A stretch of 64,000 bases of DNA, taken from NCBI RefSeq assembly GCF_003347595.2, contig NZ_QCZK02000055.1, positions 1-64,000 of the forward strand, given 5' to 3'. Both the position numbers and the translations under genes were made by a program. Source of the stretch: Botryobacter ruber. Lineage in GTDB: Bacteria; Bacteroidota; Bacteroidia; Cytophagales; Hymenobacteraceae. Shown here piece after piece: positions 9,884 through 18,501 of the stretch. A model generated the notes under the pieces. The model was not told where the DNA came from. It worked only from the letters and a program-made list of their open reading frames with translations, and ran no database searches. Positions within the stretch are counted from its first letter, which is position 1; each line of letters opens with the position of its first letter.

Positions 9884-12800
9884 ATGATTGTTAATACTAT
9901 TACTTTATTTGTTACAATTTTATTGCCTTTAAGTTTGTTTGCGCAGGCAAGCATCGTACCGTTTGGTTCTGACTGGAAATACCAGGATAACGGAACTGAC
10001 CTGGGCGTAGCCTGGCGTGCCGCCTCCTTTGACGACAGTAGCTGGGAAACAGGCAACGGAAAGTTTGGGTATGGCGAGAGCGGGCTTGCCACCTTGGTAG
10101 ACTATGGTCCCGACTCAGATGAAAAATACATCACGACCTATTTCCGGAAGGATGTAAGTATTGCTGATATGAGTGACTACGCTTCGGTGGAAGGCAGTAT
10201 GTACTGTGACGATGGGCTGGTGGTGTATGTGAACGGGGAGGAGGTGCATCGTTACAACCTTCCGGACGGCACTGTCTCCTACAACACACTTGCTTCCGGT
10301 GCCGACGACGACGGGGATGACGTGCATTCTTTTCCCATCAGCCCTGCTGTTTTTGAAAACGGTACGAACGTGATAGCCGTGGAGGTACACCAGTCAAAGC
10401 CAAGTTCTTCGGATATAGTTTTTGACATGCAACTGGCGGGTGTCGAAGAAACTACTGCTGCGGTTGCAGACGAGCAGCAGGTAACGGGTTTTATACTGAT
10501 TGACTCGCACACCGAACAGGAAGTAAAACCTATTTCCAATGGCGATGTTATCTCGCTGGCCTCGCTGCCTTCCTCTAAAGTAAACATCCGCGCCGTCACC
10601 TCCCCGGCCTCGGTGGGCAGTGTGATTTTTGAGCTGAGCGGCACCCAGAGCAAGACCTATACCGACCGGGCCGCTCCCTATGCGCTGCACGGCGACAACG
10701 GCGACGGCAACTACTACTACGGCAACTGGAATCCGCCGGCAACAGGCTCCTACACGTTGAAGGCTACACCTTACTCCGGCAGCGACGGCACTGGCACTCC
10801 CGGTACGCCGCTCACCATCTCCTTTACCTTTGTGGAAGATGATGGTACTCCGCCTCCTGCCGAACAATACAGCCTTTCGGTCAGCACATCCGGCAGCGGT
10901 ACCGTTACGAAGAACCCTAACCAAACGACCTACGACAGCGGCAGTACCGTTTCCTTAACAGCTTCGCCAGCCTCCGGCTATGCCTTTGCCGGCTGGAGCG
11001 GAGACGCATCCGGCACTACCAACCCGTTGTCGGTGACGATGAACAGCAACAAGTCTATCACGGCTACTTTTACCGCTGTTTCCTCTGGTGAATACAGCCT
11101 TTCGGTGAGTACAACGGGCAGCGGTACCGTTACCAAAAGCCCGGACCAGGCCACCTACACCAGCGGCAGCACCGTTACGCTAGAGGCAACACCGGCCTCC
11201 GGCTACACCTTTTCCGGCTGGAGCGGCGATGCTTCGGGTACGACCAACCCGCTGGCAGTTACCATGAACAGCAACAAAAACATCACGGCTAACTTCGTTG
11301 CCGTTTCCAGCAGTCAGCAGGTGACAGGCTTTATGCTCGTCGATTCCAAAACGGAGCAGGAAGTCAAGCCTATTTCCAACGGAGAAGTGATCAGCCTGGC
11401 TTCGCTGGACAACACGAAACTAAACATCCGCGCCGTCACTTCTCCGTCCTCGGTAGGCAGTGTGATCTTTGAGTTGAGCGGCACCCAGAGCAAGACCTAT
11501 ACCGACCAGGCCGCACCTTACGCGCTGCACGGCGACAACGGCAGCGGCAACTACTACTACGGCAACTGGAATCCGCCGGCAACAGGCTCCTACACGTTGA
11601 AGGCTACACCTTACTCCGGCAGCGGCACGCCCGGCACGCCGCTCACCATCTCCTTTACCTTTGTGGAAGAGGGTGGCACGCCAACAACAGATCAAACCCC
11701 TCCTTATGTGGTTAGCATCAGCCGCCTGTCGCCAACTACTTCTACCACAAGTGCGACATCAGTTGTATTCAGAGTTGCTTTTTCGGAGGGTGTTGTAGGA
11801 GTGGGCACAGCTGATTTTACAGCTACCCGCGTGTCGGGTACCGTGAGCGGAAGTGTTTCCGGTGTTACCTCTGGCAGCTCAACCTACGACGTCACCGTCA
11901 GCTCGATTACCGGAGAGGGCGAACTGCGCCTGGACCTCAAGGCCAGCGGTACCGGTATTGCGGATGCAGCGGGCAATGCCATCAGCGGCGGCTACACCAG
12001 CGGGCAGAGCTATCTTATACAGGCTTCGTCAGGCGGCGGCGGTGGAAGTTCGGGACCAGGATTCGCCTCTGTGACGCCACTTACACCATTGTCGGTATCG
12101 AAAAATACGGCAGATAAGCCACAGTCTAAAGTGTGGATACACGACGGGAAGCACTGGACGATCATGCCCAACTCGTCAGGCACGCATATCTGGCGGCTCG
12201 ATGGCACCACCTGGACACGAATTTTAACGCTCATTTCCAGCTCCTCTGCCCGGGCAGACTGCAAGGTGGTTGGAAATGTGGTACACGCACTTCTTTTCAG
12301 AGGCAGCTCCACTTCTTACCTGGTATCGGCAGAATATGACCCGGCTACAAAAACCTACAAAGCCTGGACACAACGCACGACCAGAGCAGACGTTCCGATT
12401 GAAGATGATGCCGAAACAGCCACCATCGATATAGATGGGAACGGCAGGATGTGGGTAGCCTACGATGCGAGCAACGATGTATATGTACGCTGGAGCGATT
12501 CGCCTTATACGTCCTGGAGTTCCCCCATACGGCTTGCCTCCGGTATACTCGGAAATGAAGATGACATGTGTGCCGTCATCGCATTGCCCGGCAAAATTGG
12601 CGTACTGTGGTCGAACCAGAATACCGAGCGCTTTGGCTTCAGAACCCATACCGACGGTGCTTCCCCGACTTCCTGGTCAGGTGACGAGGCGCCCGGGGCG
12701 TCAGGAGCACTAAATATTGGCTACGGCCTGGCCGACGGGCACCTGAACATGGCCGTGGCCAGCGACGGTACCTTATATTGTGCCGTTAAAACCGGTTACG

Positions 12801-13474
12801 ACAGGTCGGGCTATCCGAAGCTGGCGCTGCTGGTGCGTCGTCCGAACGGCAGCTGGGATAATCTCTATGCCGTTACCAATACCACGGAGGGAACCAGGCC
12901 TATTGTGATCTTGAATGAAACCATTGGCAGGGTCAGGGTTATCTACACGGAAATTGAGAATGGCGGCGACATCAGGTACCGCGAGTCTTCTACCTCCAAC
13001 ATCTCTTTCGGTTCCTCCTTCACTTTAATAAAAGGAGACTATAACTATGTGACCAGCATCAAGGCCAACCACAGCTCCGAAGTGGTAATCTTGGCCTCGA
13101 GCAGTTCGCAGGCCGTTGGCGTGCTGGCAAAGGACAATGTTTCTACTGTTTCAAGCACTTCGTCAACAGTTGCAGCTACGGCTGCTTTTGTAGCTGAAGA
13201 GGAGAACGATCTGCGGGGAGAGCTGCAGGTATATCCGAATCCGGTTTCGTCTGGCGGTACCATTACGTTTTCGTTGCCGGCAGATAGTGAGTATACCCTG
13301 AAACTGTACGACAGCAAAGGGGCTCAGGTAACCTGCATCAGCCAGGGCAGTGCTGCGGCAGGTAAGCTGTATACTGTTGAGTTGAATGGCGCAAGGTTGA
13401 ACAGCGGGCTCTACATTGTAAGGCTGCAGACAGCTGAGGGGGTAAAGGCGCTTAAATTAATGGTTGAAAAGTAA
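9884..13474 (+). CDS. Mosaic T9SS surface protein with Ig-like and InlB repeats
   Basis: 1196 residues. A signal peptide (about 1-21, ending LSLFAQ) is followed by a jelly-roll-like module (about 22-190; SWETGNGKFGYGES, YVNGEEVHRYN), an Ig-like domain (DNA 10480-10843), two InlB-type B repeats (10861-11310), a second Ig-like domain (11320-11680), one FSEGV/LRLDL Ig-like module (11692-12025), a glycine-rich linker, the same propeller-like region as its neighbours (about 12052-13150) and a T9SS type A sorting domain (about 13225-13474; VYPNPV). It is expected at the cell surface; ligand and function are unknown. The two internal Ig-like domains are almost identical in DNA over their second half, pointing to duplication or gene conversion. 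The start is supported by the signal peptide that follows directly. Confidence 0.9.
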   Translation: MIVNTITLFVTILLPLSLFAQASIVPFGSDWKYQDNGTDLGVAWRAASFDDSSWETGNGKFGYGESGLATLVDYGPDSDEKYITTYFRKDVSIADMSDYASVEGSMYCDDGLVVYVNGEEVHRYNLPDGTVSYNTLASGADDDGDDVHSFPISPAVFENGTNVIAVEVHQSKPSSSDIVFDMQLAGVEETTAAVADEQQVTGFILIDSHTEQEVKPISNGDVISLASLPSSKVNIRAVTSPASVGSVIFELSGTQSKTYTDRAAPYALHGDNGDGNYYYGNWNPPATGSYTLKATPYSGSDGTGTPGTPLTISFTFVEDDGTPPPAEQYSLSVSTSGSGTVTKNPNQTTYDSGSTVSLTASPASGYAFAGWSGDASGTTNPLSVTMNSNKSITATFTAVSSGEYSLSVSTTGSGTVTKSPDQATYTSGSTVTLEATPASGYTFSGWSGDASGTTNPLAVTMNSNKNITANFVAVSSSQQVTGFMLVDSKTEQEVKPISNGEVISLASLDNTKLNIRAVTSPSSVGSVIFELSGTQSKTYTDQAAPYALHGDNGSGNYYYGNWNPPATGSYTLKATPYSGSGTPGTPLTISFTFVEEGGTPTTDQTPPYVVSISRLSPTTSTTSATSVVFRVAFSEGVVGVGTADFTATRVSGTVSGSVSGVTSGSSTYDVTVSSITGEGELRLDLKASGTGIADAAGNAISGGYTSGQSYLIQASSGGGGGSSGPGFASVTPLTPLSVSKNTADKPQSKVWIHDGKHWTIMPNSSGTHIWRLDGTTWTRILTLISSSSARADCKVVGNVVHALLFRGSSTSYLVSAEYDPATKTYKAWTQRTTRADVPIEDDAETATIDIDGNGRMWVAYDASNDVYVRWSDSPYTSWSSPIRLASGILGNEDDMCAVIALPGKIGVLWSNQNTERFGFRTHTDGASPTSWSGDEAPGASGALNIGYGLADGHLNMAVASDGTLYCAVKTGYDRSGYPKLALLVRRPNGSWDNLYAVTNTTEGTRPIVILNETIGRVRVIYTEIENGGDIRYRESSTSNISFGSSFTLIKGDYNYVTSIKANHSSEVVILASSSSQAVGVLAKDNVSTVSSTSSTVAATAAFVAEEENDLRGELQVYPNPVSSGGTITFSLPADSEYTLKLYDSKGAQVTCISQGSAAAGKLYTVELNGARLNSGLYIVRLQTAEGVKALKLMVEK

Positions 13475-13515
13475 CGCAGAAACTATGGGTAAAAAGGTGA
13501 AAGTTTAAACTAAAC

Positions 13516-13549
13516 GTTGTGCCACAGGTCCGGGGATCTGTGGCACAAC
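13516..13549. other. Intergenic hairpin without T tract
   Basis: A perfect 12-bp stem (13516-13527 with 13538-13549) closes a 10-nt loop 42 bp after the preceding stop codon. No T run follows, so it may be an mRNA 3'-end or processing structure rather than a simple terminator. Confidence 0.55.
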
Positions 13550-13587
13550 TACTAAGTGTCGCATTTAAACGACAATGTCTCCAAACC

Positions 13588-13613
13588 AAAAGCTGCTAAA
13601 AGGCAGCTTTTTA
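13588..13613 (+). terminator. Terminator just upstream of the third surface protein
   Basis: A 9-bp stem (13588-13596 with 13603-13611) with a 6-nt loop, an A-rich 5' side and a T-rich 3' side. It lies inside the first 30 codons of the longest possible reading of the next gene, so that gene most likely starts downstream, at 13662. Confidence 0.7.
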
Positions 13614-13661
13614 CGAATGTCCCGTCTATTTCTATCCTCGACACTAACCTGCATCTTACCT

Positions 13662-16600
13662 ATGAAAACTTTTACCATTTCACTCATCTTAGTACTCCTG
13701 CTTCACATAAGTGTAGCCGCTCAGACAACTGTTTTCCCCTACAACTCTACCTGGAGTTACCTGGACAACGGCACCAACCAGGGCACCGCCTGGCGCGCCA
13801 CCTCTTTCGACGACAGTAGCTGGAAAACAGGCACGGGCAAGTTTGGCTACGGCGAAAGCGGCCTCTCCACTACAGTGAACTATGGCTCCGATTCCAAAAA
13901 CAAATACATCACCACCTATTTCAGAAAAACAATTACGATCGCCGATATCAGCGCTTTTGCCTCCTTCACAGGCAGTATGTACCGCGACGACGGGCTGGTG
14001 GTGTATGTGAACGGAGTGGAGGTACACCGCAGCAGCATGCCCACCGGTACTGTTTCCTACACCACCCTTGCCTACAGCCCAGACGACGATGGCCACGATG
14101 AGCAGACCTTCACCATCAGCAGTTCTTATTTTACAAGCGGCACCAATGTAATAGCCGTGGAGCTACACCAGTCGAAGCTGAACTCCTCCGATCTGATTTT
14201 TGACCTGGCTTTGTCTGCCACTGCGGGCACTTCGTCGCCTGTGGATGAAACAGCGCCAACCCTGGTGAGTATCAACCGGCAGTCTCCCTCAACCCAGACG
14301 ACCAGCGCTACCGCTGTTGTTTTCCGGGCGACCTTCTCAGAGGCAGTTACCGGTGTGGACGCAGGCGACTTTACGTTTACCAAAATTTCGGGAACCGTGA
14401 GCGGCACCGTTAGTGCTGTGGCAGGTGTGGGAACAGACGGAAAAGCCTATGATATTACCGTTAGCTCGATTACCGGAGAAGGCGAACTGCGCCTGGACCT
14501 GAAGCCGAGCGGTACAGGTATTGCAGATGCGGCCAGCAATGCCATCAGCGGCGGGTTTACCAGCGGGCAGACGTACATCATTCAGCAGACAACGACGGAG
14601 CCGGTAGTGGACAACGCCACTTTCCCTTTTAAATCCGGTTGGAAATACCTGGACAACGGCACCAACCAGGGCACCGCCTGGCGTGCCACCTCTTTCGACG
14701 ACAGTAGCTGGAAAACAGGTACGGGTAAGTTTGGCTACGGCGAAAGCGGCCTCTCCACTACAGTGAACTATGGCCCCGATTCCGGGAATAAATACATTAC
14801 CACCTATTTCAGAAAGGCTGTGAATGTAGCAGACATCAGCGCCTACTCCTCCTTTGCCGGCAGCATGTATTGCGACGACGGCATGGTGGTGTATGTGAAC
14901 GGGGTGGAGGTGTACCGCTACAACCTCTCCGGTACCGTTACCTATACCACGCTGGCCGCTGGTGCAAGCGACGACGGTCGTAACGAACATGCCTTTACCA
15001 TCAGTCCTTCTGCTTTTGTAAACGGCACCAACGTGCTGGCGGTAGAGGTGCACCAGTCCAAAGCAAGTTCCTCCGATATCGTTTTTGACCTGGCACTGAC
15101 AGGTGTTACAGGCACACCGCCAGCTACAGATGTAACCCGGCCTGTGGTGGAGAGTATTAACCGCCAGTCGCCCACTACCCAGACAACCAGCGCTACTGCT
15201 GTTACTTTCCGGGTTACTTTCTCCGAAAAAGTTAACAACGTAGACCGGGGCGACTTTACCGTTACCAGGACATCCGGATCGGTGAGCGGAACGCTGGCTT
15301 CTAACGCTATGGCCACGGTCGGGACAGATGGCACTACCTATGACCTTACCGTCAGTTCCATTTCAGGAGAAGGAACGCTGCGGTTGGACCTGAAGTCCAG
15401 CGGTACGGGCATTGTGGATGCGGCAGGCAATGCCATCAGCGGAGGCTTTACCAACGGGCAAACCTATACCATACAGCAGCAGGTTGCGCAGGGACCTGGA
15501 TTTACCTCTGTTACTGACTTAACGCCTTTGTCTGTATCTAAAAACACCGCAGACAAACCGCAATCGAAACCTTGGTCTTATGCCGGCAAGCACTGGGCGG
15601 TGTTGCCCAACTCATCGGGTACGCACATCTGGCGACTGGACGGTACTACCTGGACCAGGGTGCTTGAAATTGCCTCCGGTACAAATTCGAAAGCAGACTG
15701 TAAGGTGGTGGGCAATGTGGTGCATATACTTTTATACAGAGGAGCTTCTTCGAATGCCTATGTTGTATCGGCAGAGTACGTTCCCGAAACCCAGACCTAC
15801 AAACTCTGGTCAAAAAGAACTTCAGCAGCATCTTTTTCGCTTGAATCAGGGGCGGAAACGGCTACGTTAGACATGGATGGCAATGGCAGAATGTGGGTGG
15901 TGTACGATGGCACGAGTAATGTGAACGTGCGCTGGAGCGATTCGCCCTATTCCTCCTGGAGCTCACCTATTGTTGTTGCATCCGGCATAACCGACGATGA
16001 TATTGCCGCCATTATTGCCATGCCCGGTAAAATAGGCGTGCTCTGGTCGAACCAGAACACGGAGCGCTTCGGCTTCAGAACCCACACCGACGGTGCCAGC
16101 CCTACCGACTGGGGAACAGATGAAGCGCCTGCCTCGAATGAGGCCAAAGATGTTGGCGCCGGCCTGGCCGACGACCACCTGAACATGGCCGTAGCCAGCG
16201 ATGGTACCCTGTATTGCGCCGTAAAAACAGGGTACGACAGGTCCGGTTATCCGAAGCTGGCATTGCTGGTGCGCCGCCCTTCCGGCTCCTGGGACAAGCT
16301 CTACGAAGTGTCGCAGTCGGGTACCAGGTCTATCGTGATCCTGAACGAAAGAATCGGGCGGCTGCGCGTAATTTATACCGAAGTAGAAGATGGCGGCGAT
16401 ATCTTGTACCGGGAGTCCGCTACTGCCAACATTTCCTTTGGTTCTGCCATTACCTTAATTAAAGGTAACTACAATAACCCGACCAGCATCAAAGCCAACT
16501 TCAGCTCAGAAGTAGTGATACTGGCTTCTACGAGCAGCGAGGCAGTGGGTGTGCTGGCACGAGACGGTGACGCCGGTTTAAGTGCTTCGTCAACTGCTGG

Positions 16601-16892
16601 CGCTACGGCTGCCCGGTTTGGTGAAGTAGTACAAGGAGAGTTGCTGGCGTATCCGAACCCTTTCGTTTCCGACGTTACGATAACCTATGTGCTGCCGGAG
16701 GAAGGGGAGTATACCCTGGCGCTGTATGATAGTAAAGGAGCGCTGGTGTCCGTTATCGGTCAGGGCATGGCCCGGGCGGGTGAGCAGCAGACGGTTAAGG
16801 TTAACGGCGCTAACCTGGCCAGTGGCCTCTACTTTGTCAGACTGCAGACTGTCAAAGGAGCCCAGCTCCTGAAGCTGGTGGTTGAGCGATAG
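13662..16892 (+). CDS. Mosaic T9SS surface protein with duplicated N-terminal module
   Basis: 1076 residues from the ATG at 13662. This start is chosen because a clean signal peptide follows (MKTFTISLILVLLLHISVAA) and a terminator hairpin lies between it and the upstream in-frame start at 13575. Order: jelly-roll-like module (about 13722-14225), FSEAV/LRLDL Ig-like module (14240-14590), a second jelly-roll-like module (14610-15115), a second Ig-like module (15130-15480), the shared propeller-like region (about 15495-16570) and a T9SS type A sorting domain (about 16640-16892; AYPNPF). The two N-terminal modules share long identical DNA stretches (for example near 13755-13870 and 14655-14770). 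It is the third protein of the tandem family and lacks InlB repeats. Surface location is well supported; function is unknown. Confidence 0.88.
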   Translation: MKTFTISLILVLLLHISVAAQTTVFPYNSTWSYLDNGTNQGTAWRATSFDDSSWKTGTGKFGYGESGLSTTVNYGSDSKNKYITTYFRKTITIADISAFASFTGSMYRDDGLVVYVNGVEVHRSSMPTGTVSYTTLAYSPDDDGHDEQTFTISSSYFTSGTNVIAVELHQSKLNSSDLIFDLALSATAGTSSPVDETAPTLVSINRQSPSTQTTSATAVVFRATFSEAVTGVDAGDFTFTKISGTVSGTVSAVAGVGTDGKAYDITVSSITGEGELRLDLKPSGTGIADAASNAISGGFTSGQTYIIQQTTTEPVVDNATFPFKSGWKYLDNGTNQGTAWRATSFDDSSWKTGTGKFGYGESGLSTTVNYGPDSGNKYITTYFRKAVNVADISAYSSFAGSMYCDDGMVVYVNGVEVYRYNLSGTVTYTTLAAGASDDGRNEHAFTISPSAFVNGTNVLAVEVHQSKASSSDIVFDLALTGVTGTPPATDVTRPVVESINRQSPTTQTTSATAVTFRVTFSEKVNNVDRGDFTVTRTSGSVSGTLASNAMATVGTDGTTYDLTVSSISGEGTLRLDLKSSGTGIVDAAGNAISGGFTNGQTYTIQQQVAQGPGFTSVTDLTPLSVSKNTADKPQSKPWSYAGKHWAVLPNSSGTHIWRLDGTTWTRVLEIASGTNSKADCKVVGNVVHILLYRGASSNAYVVSAEYVPETQTYKLWSKRTSAASFSLESGAETATLDMDGNGRMWVVYDGTSNVNVRWSDSPYSSWSSPIVVASGITDDDIAAIIAMPGKIGVLWSNQNTERFGFRTHTDGASPTDWGTDEAPASNEAKDVGAGLADDHLNMAVASDGTLYCAVKTGYDRSGYPKLALLVRRPSGSWDKLYEVSQSGTRSIVILNERIGRLRVIYTEVEDGGDILYRESATANISFGSAITLIKGNYNNPTSIKANFSSEVVILASTSSEAVGVLARDGDAGLSASSTAGATAARFGEVVQGELLAYPNPFVSDVTITYVLPEEGEYTLALYDSKGALVSVIGQGMARAGEQQTVKVNGANLASGLYFVRLQTVKGAQLLKLVVER

Positions 16893-16989
16893 CGGGAGGC
16901 GGTAAAGCGGTTCGGGTTGCCGCACGGGCAGCAGGTAACGGAATGGTGGCAGGTGCAGCAGACTTTCCGGTAGCCTGCAAGCTAACCAG

Positions 16990-17054
16990 TAGCCTGCCCC
17001 GTGTTTTCAGCACAGAAGTAACCTGTGCTGAAGACGCGGGGCAGGCTATTTTTA
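16990..17054 (+). terminator. Strong terminator of the third surface protein
   Basis: A 26-bp stem (16990-17015 with 17023-17048; two positions are G-U compatible) with a 7-nt loop and a T run after it. It sits inside the larger inverted repeat 16944-17175. Confidence 0.85.
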
Positions 17055-17086
17055 TGGGATGTTGCTGCAGGTACCTTGTTCCTGGT

Positions 17087-17120
17087 TTGCTGCACCTGCC
17101 ACCACAGCCTCTGCTCCTGG
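17087..17120 (-). repeat. Dispersed repeat copy (near consensus)
   Basis: Reverse copy with the complete core (CTGCACCTGCCACCACAGCC) followed by TCTGCTCCTGG. It is one of the best matches to the family consensus. Confidence 0.75.
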
Positions 17121-17156
17121 TAGGGGGCTAACTCCTGCCTGTGGGCTACCGGAAAG

Positions 17157-17190
17157 TCTGCTGCACCTGCCACCACAGCCACAGCTCCAC
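17157..17190 (-). repeat. Dispersed repeat copy
   Basis: Reverse copy with the complete core, followed by ACAGCTCC instead of the usual TCTGCTCC. Its 5' part forms the right arm of the 32-bp inverted repeat. Confidence 0.75.
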
Positions 17191-17579
17191 AACTGGTATT
17201 ATCCGTGCCTGCCAGGCCTTAGCCGCCGGGCAAGACCAGTTTTAGCCGCTGCGCCAGTAAATTAAAGTTAGTCAATGTTTTAACGCGCATTATACGCGGA
17301 TGCGGGATTATGGTACTGCATCCGGAGCAATAATTAAAAAATATAATAAAAAATAAATATTTTCTGGAATGCCTACAACTAAGCCAATGTTAAACCCGTA
17401 TTAAATCTTGTTGTAGTTATCTAATAATAATTTAGGTTATTTGAATTTTAGTTAATTGTTATTTTATATAGATTATTCTTAACAGTTTAACAATCAGGGT
17501 ATTGATTCAGGAGTTGCTGCTTTGGGAATAGCAAATTATATAAATAATCAGGATACAAAAGTTAAAGCTAAAACTACAA

Positions 17580-17627
17580 TCCCTGTTTTTGTCCGGGCAC
17601 AGCAGGTGCCCTGAACGGAACAAGGGA
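17580..17627 (+). promoter_or_regulatory. Leader hairpin upstream of the exopolysaccharide locus
   Basis: Bases 17580-17587 and 17619-17627 pair with one bulge, and an inner GGGCAC/GTGCCC stem closes a small loop. No T tract follows, so a 5'-UTR structure is more likely than a plain terminator. This is inference from pairing only. Confidence 0.35.
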
Positions 17628-17653
17628 ATAACTGGCAAATTGTTCTACTAAAA

Positions 17654-17667
17654 ACCAGCTAGCTGGT
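17654..17667. promoter_or_regulatory. Perfect 14-bp palindrome before the exopolysaccharide locus
   Basis: ACCAGCTAGCTGGT is a perfect palindrome ending 22 bp before the ATG at 17690. It could be an operator or a small hairpin that affects translation; no bound factor is known. Confidence 0.35.
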
Positions 17668-17689
17668 CTATCTCAAAAACCCTTATGTT

Positions 17690-18484
17690 ATGAAGATTCA
17701 CCATCTTATAGCAGTAACATTGCTCTTGCTGAATTGTGTGTTCCTTTCGGCCTGTTCCAATTCAAAAGCAATCTATTTCTCTGAGACATCTGATCAAAAA
17801 GAAGCAGAGTTTTTAGCAACGGCCCAGGACCTGGAGCCGGTAATCCAGCCAAACGATTTATTGAGTATCTCTGTCAGCAGCCTGAACCCGGAAGCATCCG
17901 AGCTGTTCAATATTTCTGGTTCCACCGTGGTGCGTAACGCATCAGCAACAAACACCATATCGCCGGTAACGGGTTTTCTGGTAGACCAGGATGGTTATAT
18001 CCAGTTTCCTTTCCTGGGGAAGATAAAAGCGGCCGGTTTAACGAAAAAAGAGTTTCAGGAAGGTATCAGGAAGGAGATCGTCCAAAGAAAATTACTGGTA
18101 GAACCGATAGTAGATATCCGTTACCTGAACTACAAGGTGTCGGTGCTGGGGGAGGTAGCGCGCCCCTCGGTGTTGACTATCCCAAACGAGAAAGTGACCA
18201 TGCTGGAAGCGTTAGGCATGGCCGGTGACTTAACCTTATATGCCAACCGCGAAAATGTGTTGCTGATCAGGGAGGAAGGCGGGAAGAAAAAGCTTGCCAG
18301 AATAGATTTAACCTCAAACGAGCTGTTTACTTCTCCTTACTATTACCTCAAATCCAATGATATTCTTTATGTAGAGCCAAATGAAACCAAGATACAGAAT
18401 GTAAGTGCGACCAGACAGTGGCTGCCGATTGTACTTAGCACTCTGTCGTTATTAGTAATCAGTATTGATCGATTGACAAGGTAA
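17690..18484 (+). CDS. Polysaccharide export outer-membrane lipoprotein (Wza-like)
   Basis: 264 residues. A lipoprotein signal ends in the lipobox LSAC (Cys about residue 22). A Poly_export domain follows (about 50-150; IQPNDLLSISVSSLNP, GYIQFPFLGKIKAAGLT), then an SLBB-like segment (about 150-230; VSVLGEVARPSVLTIPNEK) and a C-terminal hydrophobic helix (WLPIVLSTLSLLVIS), as in Wza-type export channels whose C-terminal helix crosses the outer membrane. It opens the exopolysaccharide locus and is followed after 17 bp by the Wzc-like kinase, its usual partner. Confidence 0.9.
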   Translation: MKIHHLIAVTLLLLNCVFLSACSNSKAIYFSETSDQKEAEFLATAQDLEPVIQPNDLLSISVSSLNPEASELFNISGSTVVRNASATNTISPVTGFLVDQDGYIQFPFLGKIKAAGLTKKEFQEGIRKEIVQRKLLVEPIVDIRYLNYKVSVLGEVARPSVLTIPNEKVTMLEALGMAGDLTLYANRENVLLIREEGGKKKLARIDLTSNELFTSPYYYLKSNDILYVEPNETKIQNVSATRQWLPIVLSTLSLLVISIDRLTR

Positions 18485-18501
18485 TTTTTAAGTTTTTGGT
18501 T

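Larger units (their letters stand above)
16944..17175. repeat. 232-bp inverted-repeat structure with perfect 32-bp arms
   Basis: Bases 16944-16975 and 17144-17175 are perfect reverse complements and each contains the dispersed-repeat core. Between them lie a 26-bp stem terminator (16990-17048) and another reverse repeat copy (about 17087-17120). The remainder of the gap to 17689 is AT-rich leader sequence. Confidence 0.8.
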
